Assembly (NCBI RefSeq): GCF_003719305.1
Contig: NZ_RARC01000006.1
Span: 1 to 64,000, forward strand
DNA length: 64,000 bases
Direction of reading: 5' to 3'
DNA from: Mycolicibacterium stellerae
GTDB taxonomy: Bacteria; Actinomycetota; Actinomycetes; Mycobacteriales; Mycobacteriaceae
Shown one piece after another: positions 8,049 to 16,662 of the stretch (positions are counted from its first letter, which is position 1; each line of letters opens with the position of its first letter). Made by a program: the position numbers and the translations under genes. The notes under the pieces were generated by a model, which was not told where the DNA came from, ran no database searches, and saw only the letters and a list, made by a program, of their open reading frames with translations.

Positions 8049-8561
8049 CTAACCGACTCCGCGGTTCAGCCAGCTCACCTCGCCGGTGTCGCCGCCGCTG
8101 CGATACGGCTCGAGGGCCTCATCCCATGCGGTGCCCAGCACCGAGTCCAGCTCGGCGACGAGCATGTCCGCCCCAGCGGACATCAGCGAGCGCATCCGCA
8201 TCTCGCCGACCATCACATCGCCGTTGGCGCTCATCACGCCGCTCCACAAGCCCAGTTGCGGGGTGTGGCAGAACCGCTGCCCGTCCACGCCTGCGCTGGG
8301 GTCCTCGGTCACCTCGAAGCGCAACACCGACCACGAACGCAGCGCGTTCGCGAGCTGCGCGCCGGTGCCGACCGGGCCAACCCAGTTGGTGACCGCGCGC
8401 AACTGGCCGGGCATCGCCGGCTGCGCAGTCCAGGTCAGATTTGCTCGGGAATGAAGGGTCGACGACAACGCCCATTCGACATGCGGGCACACGGCCGCTG
8501 GCGAGGCGTGGATGAAAACCACGCCCGTCGTCGAGTCGGCGAACTGGTTCGACGCACGCAT
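8049..8561 (-). CDS. DUF3145 family protein
   Basis: A 170-residue soluble protein conserved across actinobacteria as DUF3145. Recognisable stretches are C-P-H-V-E-W-A-L-S-S-T-L near the start, N-W-V-G-P-V-G-T-G-A in the middle, and L-G-T-A-W-D-E-A-L-E-P-Y-R near the end. No catalytic motif or membrane segment is apparent, and the function is unknown. It corresponds in position to Rv2256c of M. tuberculosis, by recall. The 119 bases upstream separate it from the serine hydrolase gene and probably hold its promoter. Confidence 0.85.
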   Translation of the reverse strand: MRASNQFADSTTGVVFIHASPAAVCPHVEWALSSTLHSRANLTWTAQPAMPGQLRAVTNWVGPVGTGAQLANALRSWSVLRFEVTEDPSAGVDGQRFCHTPQLGLWSGVMSANGDVMVGEMRMRSLMSAGADMLVAELDSVLGTAWDEALEPYRSGGDTGEVSWLNRGVG

Positions 8562-8680
8562 TGCTACTCCTTCGCTCCACGAGGGACGTCTTCCCCAACG
8601 ACCTGGTGATGCGATTTAGCTGCAGTTGTGTCGAACGTGTCTATTGTGCCTTGTGAGGCCCCTGTTGCGCTAGTCCCCGG

Positions 8681-9505
8681 CTATGTGCCGTCGAATTCGG
8701 CGAGGACGGCATCGGAGAGCGCCGGCCAGGGCTCGTACGCCCAGTCGCCGAAATCGCGATCGGTGAGCGCGACAAGCGCCAGGTCACGGGCCGGATCGAC
8801 CCAGATGAAGGTCCCTGACTGCCCGAAATGGCCGTAGGTGCGCGCCGAGTTGGCCGAGCCCGTCCAGTGCGGCGCCTTGGCGTCACGGATCTCGAATCCC
8901 AACCCCCAGTCGTTGGGTCGCTGCACCCCGAATCCGGGAAGCACCCCGGTTAGCCCGGGGAACTGCACATTGGTGGCCTCGGCATGCATCTCGGCGGATA
9001 CCAGAGCCGGTCGCAGCAGCTCAGCGGCGAAGAGCGCGAGATCGGCGACCGTCGACGTCGCCCCGTAGCCCGCCGCCTTGGCGCCACCCTCGAGTTCGCT
9101 GGACGTCATGCCCAGCGGATCGAAGACGGCCTCGGCGAGGTAGCGGCCAAATTCGATACCCGATTCACTCTCGACCGCGGAGGCGACCACACCGAACCCG
9201 TAGTTCGAGTAGATGCGGCGCTTTCCCGGCTCAGACATCACCTGATCGGTGTGCATCGCGTAGCCGGAGGTGTGGGCCAGCAGGTGGCGCACCGTCGAAT
9301 CCGGCGGACCCGCGGGTGTGTCCAGTTCGAGCACGCCCTCCTCGATCGCGATCTGAACGGCGCGCGCAACCAACGGCTTGGTGACCGAAGCCAGCCCGAA
9401 CCGATGGGTGACATCGCCGTGCTCGGCAAGCACTCCGGACGGCCCGATCATCGCAGCGGCGGCAGTCGGGACAGGCCAGTCGGCGATCGCGTCGAGGGCA
9501 GGCAT
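8681..9505 (-). CDS. Serine hydrolase, beta-lactamase/esterase fold
   Basis: A 274-residue protein of the class C beta-lactamase/penicillin-binding family. The nucleophile motif S-V-T-K is at residues 40-43 and the second motif Y-S-N at 99-101; the third-motif region contains H-F-G-Q-S-G. There is no signal peptide, so it is probably a cytoplasmic esterase or peptidase-like hydrolase and not a drug-inactivating lactamase. I chose the ATG at 9505; the longer frame adds cysteine/arginine-rich shadow sequence. It matches Rv2257c in position, by recall. Confidence 0.85.
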   Translation of the reverse strand: MPALDAIADWPVPTAAAAMIGPSGVLAEHGDVTHRFGLASVTKPLVARAVQIAIEEGVLELDTPAGPPDSTVRHLLAHTSGYAMHTDQVMSEPGKRRIYSNYGFGVVASAVESESGIEFGRYLAEAVFDPLGMTSSELEGGAKAAGYGATSTVADLALFAAELLRPALVSAEMHAEATNVQFPGLTGVLPGFGVQRPNDWGLGFEIRDAKAPHWTGSANSARTYGHFGQSGTFIWVDPARDLALVALTDRDFGDWAYEPWPALSDAVLAEFDGT

Positions 9506-9516
9506 CGGGCAGGAGC

Positions 9517-10245
9517 CTACGACCCCGCCGCCGCTCCGGTATCGATGACAACCCCGGTGACGACAACCCAGCGCCGCATCGACTCCGTCCACGCCTGGCG
9601 ATGATCCGCGTCGACCCGATCACCCGACCGCAGCACAAGTCGATAGACGTCGCCGGCCCACTCCAGCTGCACCCCGTCATCGAGCGCAGGCAGAAGCGCG
9701 TCGTCGAGGAGGCGGTAACCGTCATCGACGCGCGATTGGCGCAGCGCGGTGATCCCGTCGACCACGCGGCTGAGCACGGCGAGCGTGGCGTCGGCGGTAT
9801 TCGCGACCGTCTGCCGCAACGCGGTAGCCGCCCGGGTCAGCGTGTCTGCGTCGTCCTCGTCGAGCGCGGTCGCGGCGTCGAGGTAGGCGAGATAGCCGTG
9901 CGTCCCGCTCGTGGACACACCTGCAAGCAGCCCTCGCGCACGGTCGGCCCACTGTCGCGCCACCGCCTGGTGTTGGCGGGCGCGCCACTGCATCGAAAGA
10001 ACAGCGGCCGTCATCGTCGCAGCGGCGGGATCGGTGCGCACCAGCCGGTCGTAGGTGCGCTCGGCCAGCCGAACCGCCTCGCTTGCGTGACCGAGGCGCC
10101 ACGCGGCGGCGCTGTAGGCGTCGAGGTCGTCGGTGGGCATCGGGCCCAGCCCATCGGCGCGCACGAACGCTGCGTAGCTCGCGCGCCAGTCGTTGCGTCG
10201 GTGGGCCTTGCGCGCCTCGGCGAGGTGGTCGATCAGAATTTCCAT
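9517..10245 (-). CDS. Alpha-helical TPR-like protein
   Basis: A 242-residue protein made almost wholly of alanine- and arginine-rich helices. The spacing (A-A-W-R-L-G-H-A-S-E-A-V-R-L-A-E-R-T-Y and similar) resembles tetratricopeptide repeats of the kind attached to LuxR-type or sigma regulators. No DNA-binding domain is present. It starts 10 bases after the extradiol dioxygenase stop and ends just before the serine hydrolase, so the three may form one minus-strand operon. No specific function can be named. Confidence 0.7.
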   Translation of the reverse strand: MEILIDHLAEARKAHRRNDWRASYAAFVRADGLGPMPTDDLDAYSAAAWRLGHASEAVRLAERTYDRLVRTDPAAATMTAAVLSMQWRARQHQAVARQWADRARGLLAGVSTSGTHGYLAYLDAATALDEDDADTLTRAATALRQTVANTADATLAVLSRVVDGITALRQSRVDDGYRLLDDALLPALDDGVQLEWAGDVYRLVLRSGDRVDADHRQAWTESMRRWVVVTGVVIDTGAAAGS

Positions 10246-10255
10246 GGTTCCTCCA

Positions 10256-11026
10256 TCACACCAGCTGAATCGACCTCTTCGCCAGGCCCATCCAGAAGCC
10301 GTCAATGATTTGGCGGGGCGTCTGCTCCGGATCGTCCGACGCGCCGAGTGCCACGAACAACGGCGCGAAGTGCTCGATCGTGGGGTGCGCATACGGCATC
10401 CCCGGCGCCTTGTTCCGAAAGTCGATGAGCCCCTCGAGATCGCCTGCGGAGAACCGCTCGGCCGCCCAGCTGTCGAACTCCACCGACCATCCCGGCGGGA
10501 TGGCAGCCGGCGACGGGTCGTCCAGGAACGGCAGGCCGTGCGTGGTGAACCCCGATCCGATCAGCAGCACCCCGTCGTCGCGCAGCGGTCGAAGGCGTTC
10601 GCCGAGGTGCATCAGACGTTGCGGATCCAACGTCGGCAGGGAGATCTGCAGCACCGGGATATCGGCGCCGGGATACATCACGGTGAGCGGTACGTACGCG
10701 CCGTGATCGAGCCTGCGGTCGGGATCATGGGCCACGGGTTCCCCGTGGGGCATCAGCGATTCGACCGTCGCGGCAAGGGCAGGCGCACCCGGGGCGCCAT
10801 AGGTGACGTCGTAATAGCGCTCCGGGAAGCCCCATAAGTCGTAGGTCAGCGGCGTCTCGGCGGTGGTCGAGCCGATCGTCAGCGGAGCGGCCTCCCAATG
10901 GGCCGAGACGACGAGGATCGCCGTGGGCACCGGAAGGTCGGCGGCCCACGCCGCGAGCTCCGACACCCACAGCTCATCGTCGGCCAGCGGCGGCGCGCCG
11001 TGACTCAGGTAGAGCACCGGCATCAT
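10256..11026 (-). CDS. DODA-type extradiol dioxygenase (YgiD-like)
   Basis: A 256-residue member of the LigB/DODA class III extradiol ring-cleavage family. Expected metal-binding histidines are visible at H9 (L-S-H-G-A-P-P) and H43 (S-A-H-W-E), with another in the T-H-G-L-P segment. Bacterial members such as YgiD cleave DOPA or related catechols. Two adjacent ATGs (11026 and 11023) are possible starts; an earlier in-frame ATG would overlap the divergent mscR. The natural substrate in mycobacteria is not known to me. Confidence 0.85.
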   Translation of the reverse strand: MMPVLYLSHGAPPLADDELWVSELAAWAADLPVPTAILVVSAHWEAAPLTIGSTTAETPLTYDLWGFPERYYDVTYGAPGAPALAATVESLMPHGEPVAHDPDRRLDHGAYVPLTVMYPGADIPVLQISLPTLDPQRLMHLGERLRPLRDDGVLLIGSGFTTHGLPFLDDPSPAAIPPGWSVEFDSWAAERFSAGDLEGLIDFRNKAPGMPYAHPTIEHFAPLFVALGASDDPEQTPRQIIDGFWMGLAKRSIQLV

Positions 11027-11069
11027 GCTTACAGCTTCCACTATCGGCCCGCCGATGCGTCCCGCTAAG

Positions 11070-11089
11070 GTTTGACTCATGGGTCAAAC
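11070..11089. promoter_or_regulatory. Inverted repeat across the mscR start codon
   Basis: Arms GTTTGAC and GTCAAAC flank TCATGG, which includes the mscR ATG at 11079. Only 52 bases separate this start from the divergent dioxygenase. A regulator bound here, or a hairpin in the mRNA, would affect initiation. No candidate regulator is adjacent, so the role is uncertain. Confidence 0.35.
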
Positions 11090-12167
11090 AGTGCGCGGGG
11101 TGATCTCGCGGAAGAAGGGTGAACCGGTCGAGGTGGTGGATGTGGTCATCCCCGACCCTGGGCCGGGCGAGGTGGTCGTCGACATCCTTGCCTGCGGGGT
11201 CTGCCACACCGATCTGACGTACCGCGAGGGCGGCATCAACGACGAGTACCCGTTTCTGCTCGGTCACGAAGCCGCGGGCACCGTCGAATCGATCGGCGCC
11301 GGGGTGACCAACGTGGAGCCCGGCGATTTCGTGATCCTGAACTGGCGCGCGGTGTGCGGACAGTGCCGGGCCTGCAAGCGCGGGCGTCCGCACCTGTGCT
11401 TTGACACGTTCAACGCCGAACAGAAGATGACGCTGACCGACGGCACCGAGCTGACCCCGGCGCTGGGCATCGGCGCGTTCGTCGACAAGACGCTGGTGCA
11501 CGAAGGACAGTGCACCAAGGTCGATCCCGCGGCCGACCCCGCCGTGGCCGGGCTTCTGGGCTGCGGGGTGATGGCAGGCATCGGCGCGGCGATCAACACC
11601 GGCGCGGTGAGCCGCGACGACACGGTTGCGGTGATCGGCTGCGGCGGGGTAGGTGACGCCGCCATCGCGGGCGCCCGGCTGGTCGGCGCCAAGCGCATCA
11701 TCGCCGTGGACACCGATAACAAAAAGCTGGACTGGGCGCGCGATTTCGGCGCCACCCACACCATCAACGCCCGCGAGCTCGATCCGGTGAAAACGATTCA
11801 GGACCTCACCGACGGCAACGGCGCCGACGTCGTGATCGACGCGGTCGGGCGGCCGGAAACCTGGAAGCAGGCGTTCTACGCCCGCGATCTCGCGGGAACC
11901 GTTGTGCTCGTGGGTGTTCCCACCCCGGACATGAAACTGGAGATGCCATTGGTGGACTTCTTCTCCCGCGGTGGTGCGCTGAAGTCGTCGTGGTACGGCG
12001 ACTGCCTGCCCGAGCGCGACTTCCCCACCCTGATCAGCCTCTACCTGCAAGGCAGGCTGCCGCTGGAGAAGTTCGTCTCCGAACGCATCGGCCTCGACGA
12101 CATCGAGGACGCATTCCACAAGATGCACGCAGGCGAGGTACTGCGCTCGGTGGTGGTGTTGAAGTGA
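11079..12167 (+). CDS. mscR: S-nitrosomycothiol reductase / mycothiol-dependent ADH
   Basis: A 362-residue zinc-dependent alcohol dehydrogenase. Catalytic zinc ligands fit C42, H63 and C162; four structural-zinc cysteines are at 93, 96, 99 and 107; the NAD-binding G-C-G-G-V-G is at 187-192. The length and the exact partner gene (a metallo-beta-lactamase protein with overlapping start) match the Rv2259/Rv2260 pair. That enzyme (MscR) reduces S-nitrosomycothiol and oxidises the mycothiol-formaldehyde adduct, using mycothiol, the actinobacterial low-molecular-weight thiol. The assignment rests on family resemblance plus gene order. Confidence 0.9.
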   Translation: MGQTVRGVISRKKGEPVEVVDVVIPDPGPGEVVVDILACGVCHTDLTYREGGINDEYPFLLGHEAAGTVESIGAGVTNVEPGDFVILNWRAVCGQCRACKRGRPHLCFDTFNAEQKMTLTDGTELTPALGIGAFVDKTLVHEGQCTKVDPAADPAVAGLLGCGVMAGIGAAINTGAVSRDDTVAVIGCGGVGDAAIAGARLVGAKRIIAVDTDNKKLDWARDFGATHTINARELDPVKTIQDLTDGNGADVVIDAVGRPETWKQAFYARDLAGTVVLVGVPTPDMKLEMPLVDFFSRGGALKSSWYGDCLPERDFPTLISLYLQGRLPLEKFVSERIGLDDIEDAFHKMHAGEVLRSVVVLK

Positions 12168-12793
12168 ACGGCGGACCAATCCAGCGGATAGTCACCCACG
12201 GCACGTTCGAACTCGACGGCGGCAGTTGGGAAGTCGATAACAACATCTGGATCGTCGGTGATGACAACGACGTCGTGGTGTTCGACGCCGCACATGACGC
12301 CGGCCCGATCGTCGACGCCGTGGGAGGCCGCAACGTGGTCGCGGTCATCTGCACCCACGGCCACAACGACCATGTGACGGTGGCACCTCAGCTTGGTGAC
12401 GCGCTGGACGCGCCGGTGCTTTTGCATCCCGCCGACGACGTGTTGTGGCGGATGACCCATCCGGACAAGGAGTTCCGCGCCGTCGGCGAAAGTGAAACGA
12501 TCAGCGTCGCCGGTACCGAGCTGCGCGCCCTGCACACGCCGGGCCACTCGCCAGGCTCGGTCTGCTGGTATGCACCCGAGCTGCACGCGGTGTTCAGCGG
12601 CGACACCCTGTTCGAGGGCGGGCCCGGTGCAACCGGCAGGTCGTACTCCGACTTCCCGACAATCCTGGATTCGATTGCGGGCAAGCTCGGCAAGCTGCCC
12701 GGCGAAACCATTGTCTACACCGGCCACGGCGACTCCACCACCGTTGGCGACGAGATCGTGCACTACGACGAATGGGTCGCCCGCGGCCACTGA
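12164..12793 (+). CDS. Metallo-beta-lactamase fold hydrolase, mscR partner
   Basis: A 209-residue MBL-fold protein starting at a GTG that overlaps the mscR stop (GTGA). The dinuclear metal motif H-G-H-N-D-H lies at residues 65-70, followed by G-H-S-P-G-S and S-G-D-T-L-F, as in glyoxalase II-type thioesterases. Coupling to mscR makes a thioester hydrolase for mycothiol conjugates plausible (for example S-formylmycothiol), by analogy with glutathione systems. That role is an inference. Confidence 0.88.
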   Translation: MNGGPIQRIVTHGTFELDGGSWEVDNNIWIVGDDNDVVVFDAAHDAGPIVDAVGGRNVVAVICTHGHNDHVTVAPQLGDALDAPVLLHPADDVLWRMTHPDKEFRAVGESETISVAGTELRALHTPGHSPGSVCWYAPELHAVFSGDTLFEGGPGATGRSYSDFPTILDSIAGKLGKLPGETIVYTGHGDSTTVGDEIVHYDEWVARGH

Positions 12794-12808
12794 CCGTCCA
12801 CGGCTCAC

Positions 12809-12884
12809 CTAGCCCCGCGAGCGTGCGTGTCTGCACACGACACGCCGCGAAATGTCGGCATACCGCGCACGCTCGCGGGGCTAG
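12809..12884. repeat. Interspersed hairpin repeat, copy 1 (terminator-like)
   Basis: A perfect 19-base inverted repeat: CTAGCCCCGCGAGCGTGCG at 12809-12827 and its complement at 12866-12884, with a 38-base loop. It fills the space between convergent genes, and its right arm includes the stop codon of the minus-strand gene. A related copy occurs at 53644-53758. Transcribed from either side, it would form a strong GC hairpin without a U-tract, so it could work as a bidirectional terminator. Confidence 0.75.
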
Positions 12885-13615
12885 GAGTTCAGGATCCGGC
12901 GCTTCTCTGCCTCGAACTCGTCCTCGGTCAGCGCGCCGGAGTCACGCAGCGCCGCCAAGTTTTTCAGCTGCTCTATCCGAATCCCGTCGTCGGTCGGCGT
13001 GTATCGATCCGCGACCCCGTAGGGCTCGCCGACATGGAACGTCGGACCGACGGGTGCTGCGGGTACCGGACGTCGACCACTCCTCACCGCGTAGACGATC
13101 GCCGCCGTCAGCTCGAGAAGGCCGATGACGAACAGCCCGGCGAACGCCCACACCAGCGTGACGTTGGAGGAATCGTGCCCGAATGCCAGTTGCGGATTGA
13201 TGTAACCGTTGACGTTGCCGTCGGTGGTGATGTCGTAGGTGCCCCCGGCGGGTATCTGCACCAGCCAGACCCGGATGCGGGCGTCATTGTTGACGGTGGT
13301 TGTGGTGCCCCAGCTTTCGGTGACCTGGGGCTTCGGTACCCCTTCGGGCGGAACGATGGTCAGCCCCAGCTGCGGGACGGGAAGACCGCCGCCGCTCGGA
13401 CTGCCGATCGTTTGGGTATGGAAACTGATCGTCGCCTCGCCAGCGGGTAGGTGCAGGCTGCTCGAACCCGGGATCGGTACTTCGCCGTAGGCGTCGTACT
13501 CATCGAAGACGAAGGCGTTCAACACCATCGTCACGATGAAGCCGATGACGGCCACCACCAAGGTCACAACCGACGCGAGGATGAAGATCCGCGGCGCCGC
13601 CCGTCCGCCAGCCAT
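12881..13615 (-). CDS. Membrane protein with C-terminal SHOCT domain
   Basis: A 244-residue protein. A transmembrane helix at about residues 10-35 is followed by a roughly 110-residue extracytoplasmic region rich in beta-type sequence. A second transmembrane helix lies at about 152-176, and a cytoplasmic tail ends in a SHOCT motif (L-K-N-L-A-A-L-R-D-S-G-A-L-T-E-D-E-F-E, last 28 residues). SHOCT domains are short helical oligomerisation modules found in many membrane proteins. The extracytoplasmic part is unrecognised. The stop codon lies within the hairpin repeat. Confidence 0.75.
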   Translation of the reverse strand: MAGGRAAPRIFILASVVTLVVAVIGFIVTMVLNAFVFDEYDAYGEVPIPGSSSLHLPAGEATISFHTQTIGSPSGGGLPVPQLGLTIVPPEGVPKPQVTESWGTTTTVNNDARIRVWLVQIPAGGTYDITTDGNVNGYINPQLAFGHDSSNVTLVWAFAGLFVIGLLELTAAIVYAVRSGRRPVPAAPVGPTFHVGEPYGVADRYTPTDDGIRIEQLKNLAALRDSGALTEDEFEAEKRRILNS

Positions 13616-13733
13616 TGGCGCAGTCTGCCACGACTGGCTCTACGCCGCGGCACCTATCGGCCAGGTGGCCAGCGGTGTCTCGGGATGCCGAACTGTCCGG
13701 TCTGCGGCCGCTACGGCAGCTACCGTTGTGGTC

Positions 13734-14846
13734 ATGCCCGAGAAGCCGTCGGCGGCCGTACCCGAGTCGAGCGTGGTGGTTCGGCCCGAGCCGATCGACA
13801 GTGCGAAGTATTCGGTCACGTCGCGGCTGCAGGCGGCTGGATTGCGTCCGGCGATAGCGCTTTTCGAGCAGGCCGCCGAGACGGTGCCGCTTCCCAGGCA
13901 GCCGCAGCCGATCGTCATCGCCGACTACGGCGCGTCAACCGGACACAACTCGCTGCTGCCCATCTCCGCGGCGCTGCCGGTGCTGCGCAGCCGGACTCGT
14001 CCGGAGCATTCGATCCTGGTCGTGCACACAGATGTGCCGGACAACAACTTCACCGTGATGTTCAAAACGCTGGCCGAGGACCACGATACGTATCTGCGCA
14101 AGGATGCCGCGACGTTCGCTTCCGCCGTTGGGCGCTCCTTCTACAGCCAGATCATCCCGTCCAACAGCGTGCACCTTGGCTGGTCGTCTTGGGCGATCCA
14201 GTGGCTGAGCCGAATCCCTGGGCCGATCCCCGACCATGTGCAGGTGGCCTACAGCGCCGACGAAGGCGTGCGTGCGGCGTACGCCAAGCAGGCCGCACAC
14301 GATTGGCACGAATTCGTCGCGTTCCGTGGCCGCGAATTGTGTCCCGGTGGGCAACTCGTGGTGCTGACCATGGCACTCGACGAGCACGGCGAGTTCGGCC
14401 ACCGGCCGCTGCTCGGCGCACTGGTCGACGTGCTGTCCGAGCTTGTTGCCGACGGCCTGCTGACCGAGGACGAAGTGCGGCGCATGTGCCTGCCGACCGT
14501 TGGGCGGCGAGAGACGGACTTCCTGGCCCCGTTCGCGCCCTCCGGCCGGTTCGAGCAGCTGTCCGTCGAACATCTCGAGGTGTTCAACGCCGACGACCGA
14601 TTCTGGATGCAGTATCAAGTCGACCACGACGCAAGCGCTTTCGGCGCGCTGTGGGCCGCCTTTGTCAGGGCGTCGGTGTTTCCGACGCTGGTGACAGCGC
14701 TGGCAGGGGGCCGCAACGATCCTCGGTCGGCACAGTTCTTCGATCGGCTGGAGGTCGGAATCGCCGAAAGGCTGGCCGCCGCACCGGAGCAGATGCAGAT
14801 TCCCTTGGCCAAGCTGGTGCTGACGAAGCAACGAAGGACGAAATGA
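13734..14846 (+). CDS. SAM-dependent carboxyl methyltransferase
   Basis: A 370-residue protein of the plant-like SABATH family (salicylate/jasmonate carboxyl methyltransferases, Methyltransf_7). The N-terminal Y-S-V-T-S-R-L-Q and the SAM-loop I-A-D-Y-G-A-S-T-G-H-N-S at about residues 62-73 are typical, and V-P-D-N-N-F-T-V-M-F-K-T-L matches the family D-L-P-x-N-D-F-N-x-L-F segment. It probably transfers methyl from SAM to the carboxylate of a small or fatty acid. The ATG at 13734 is chosen because the SABATH N-terminus starts just downstream; GTGs a few bases earlier are possible. Confidence 0.85.
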   Translation: MPEKPSAAVPESSVVVRPEPIDSAKYSVTSRLQAAGLRPAIALFEQAAETVPLPRQPQPIVIADYGASTGHNSLLPISAALPVLRSRTRPEHSILVVHTDVPDNNFTVMFKTLAEDHDTYLRKDAATFASAVGRSFYSQIIPSNSVHLGWSSWAIQWLSRIPGPIPDHVQVAYSADEGVRAAYAKQAAHDWHEFVAFRGRELCPGGQLVVLTMALDEHGEFGHRPLLGALVDVLSELVADGLLTEDEVRRMCLPTVGRRETDFLAPFAPSGRFEQLSVEHLEVFNADDRFWMQYQVDHDASAFGALWAAFVRASVFPTLVTALAGGRNDPRSAQFFDRLEVGIAERLAAAPEQMQIPLAKLVLTKQRRTK

Positions 14847-14906
14847 ACCCGAAGCCGGCCGATATGCGGTGGCTGCCGGTCTACCGGAGAACCGCGTAGC
14901 GGGCCG

Positions 14907-16652
14907 TCATGGGCGCATCTCGTAGGCGCCGTCGTGGGCCTTTACCCGCTGCCACACGCGGCCGAAGCGTGCCGCGTCGGATACCGGTTTGCGGATCGCG
15001 CCGATCGCCCAGTCCTGCTGCGCCTGCGTGGAGCTCGACTTGCCATGCACGGCAACGGCATACGCGCTGAAATCGCGAACCTGGAAATCGAAGATCTGGT
15101 CGACGATGTCGTCGTCGACACCGGTCAGCTCCGCCTGCTCGAGGATGAGCTGCCCGTAGACGATCAGCGAGAACAGGTGCCCGACGTCGAGCAGGAAGTC
15201 CAGGTCCTTGAGCTGGTCGGCATCGGGGGCCGCGGTGAGCAGGAATTGCCTGAACGCCTGCGCCTGCTCGTAGAAGCGGGCGACGTTGGGGATGCCCAGA
15301 TGCCTTTCGTAGGCCGGCGCCCAGTCGGCGAATTGCACCTTGCCCGCCCCACGCGTCGGTCCCTGATTCCAGAAGAAGACGTCGTCGGCGGGATCGTTGC
15401 GGGTCGGGATCTGCGGATACTCCTTGGGGTTGAGCATGTAGTTCGGCATGAACTTCAGCACCAAGCCGACGTTCACGTGCACGGTGCCCTCCAGCCGCGG
15501 TAGCGCCCCGATGAGCTGTGCCACCTCGCGGAACATGGTGTTCTTCTCGTATCCCTTGGCGGCGACCACATCGTGTAGCGCGCGAACGATCGTCTCGCCC
15601 TCCATCGTGACCTTGGCCTTGGTCACCGGGTTGAACAACAGGTAGCGCCGGTCGTCGAGGCTTGCGCTGCGGAGGTAGTCGACCGCGCGCTGGCTGAACA
15701 GTTTCATCGCCACGATGCGCGCGTAGGCGTCGACGAACGTTGCCCGCACATGGGGGAAGTCGGTCACCGGGTTGCCGTAGAGAACTCGGTTCTGTGCGTG
15801 CGTGATCGCCTCGTAGAAGGCATGCTCGACCATCCCGATGGAGCACGTGCACAGGTTGAACTTGCCGATGTTGACGGTATTCAGTGCGGCCGCAAAGGCT
15901 TCCACGCCGGTATGCAGGATGTCTTCGGCGCGCACCGGATAGTTCTCCAGCCTGAACGTACTCACATAGATCTGCATGTGCACGACGTTGTCGATCAGGT
16001 GGTAGTTCTCGTGGGCGCTGTCGGCGGTGAAGAACACATACCCGTCCTGGCCCTCGGCGTCGCCGCGGCGGCCGAACACCGAGACCATGCTGGCGACGTT
16101 GCCGTTGCCGATGTAGTACTTCTCCCCCGTCGCCCGGTAGAGGATTCCGGCTGTGCGGTCCTCCTCACTCGCCGGGGTGAGCACCATGTCGGTGTTGTAG
16201 ACGTCGGCGCCGTGCTCGCGCTCGGACAGCCCAAACGCCATCACCTCGCCCGCCTCGAGATCGTCCGCCGCCTTGAGCTTGGCGTCCTTGTTCTCGCTTT
16301 GCCAGATCGGCCCGAGCCCGAGGATGGTGACCTGTTCGGTGTACCAGTAGGTCAGCCCGTAGAACCCGAAGATCTCCGACAGCGCCGCGTTGCGGGCCGC
16401 ATCCCAGCGCTTGTTCGGGTCGCCGTCGGCGAACTCCGACGGCGTCAGGAAGGTCGCGAACAGCCTCTCGCGCTTCACGAAGTCGACGAAGTCGGCTGGC
16501 CAAACCACCTTCAGGTCGTCGTCGAGAAGGCGCTTCTTGCCCTGACCTTCGAAGAAGTCGATGGTCGCGCGCAGCAACCGTCGGGTCTCGCCGTCGAACT
16601 GCTCGGGATCGTAGGTGTTCGGGTTGAACAGCAGGCCGTCCGTCTCGGTCAT
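14907..16652 (-). CDS. Acyl-CoA dehydrogenase family flavoprotein
   Basis: A 581-residue protein of the acyl-CoA dehydrogenase fold, longer than the classic roughly 390-residue enzymes. FAD/substrate segments include A-F-G-L-S-E-R-E-H-G-A-D, where short-chain enzymes have A-x-T-E-P-x-x-G-S-D, and G-N-G-N-V-A-S-M-V-S-V-F, where they have I-T-N. The C-terminal roughly 170 residues are an additional helical region. I cannot point with confidence to the catalytic glutamate. It stands 10 bases from the Hsp70-like gene on the same strand. The substrate is unknown. Confidence 0.8.
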   Translation of the reverse strand: MTETDGLLFNPNTYDPEQFDGETRRLLRATIDFFEGQGKKRLLDDDLKVVWPADFVDFVKRERLFATFLTPSEFADGDPNKRWDAARNAALSEIFGFYGLTYWYTEQVTILGLGPIWQSENKDAKLKAADDLEAGEVMAFGLSEREHGADVYNTDMVLTPASEEDRTAGILYRATGEKYYIGNGNVASMVSVFGRRGDAEGQDGYVFFTADSAHENYHLIDNVVHMQIYVSTFRLENYPVRAEDILHTGVEAFAAALNTVNIGKFNLCTCSIGMVEHAFYEAITHAQNRVLYGNPVTDFPHVRATFVDAYARIVAMKLFSQRAVDYLRSASLDDRRYLLFNPVTKAKVTMEGETIVRALHDVVAAKGYEKNTMFREVAQLIGALPRLEGTVHVNVGLVLKFMPNYMLNPKEYPQIPTRNDPADDVFFWNQGPTRGAGKVQFADWAPAYERHLGIPNVARFYEQAQAFRQFLLTAAPDADQLKDLDFLLDVGHLFSLIVYGQLILEQAELTGVDDDIVDQIFDFQVRDFSAYAVAVHGKSSSTQAQQDWAIGAIRKPVSDAARFGRVWQRVKAHDGAYEMRP

Positions 16653-16662
16653 GAACGTGAGC

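Noticed and set aside
10974-12179. Long minus-strand frame (401 codons) antisense to mscR
   Set aside because: It covers a well-supported alcohol dehydrogenase and has no recognisable domain.
14881-14910. Nine-codon frame overlapping the acyl-CoA dehydrogenase stop (ATGA)
   Set aside because: Too short, no ribosome binding site and no downstream gene; probably chance.
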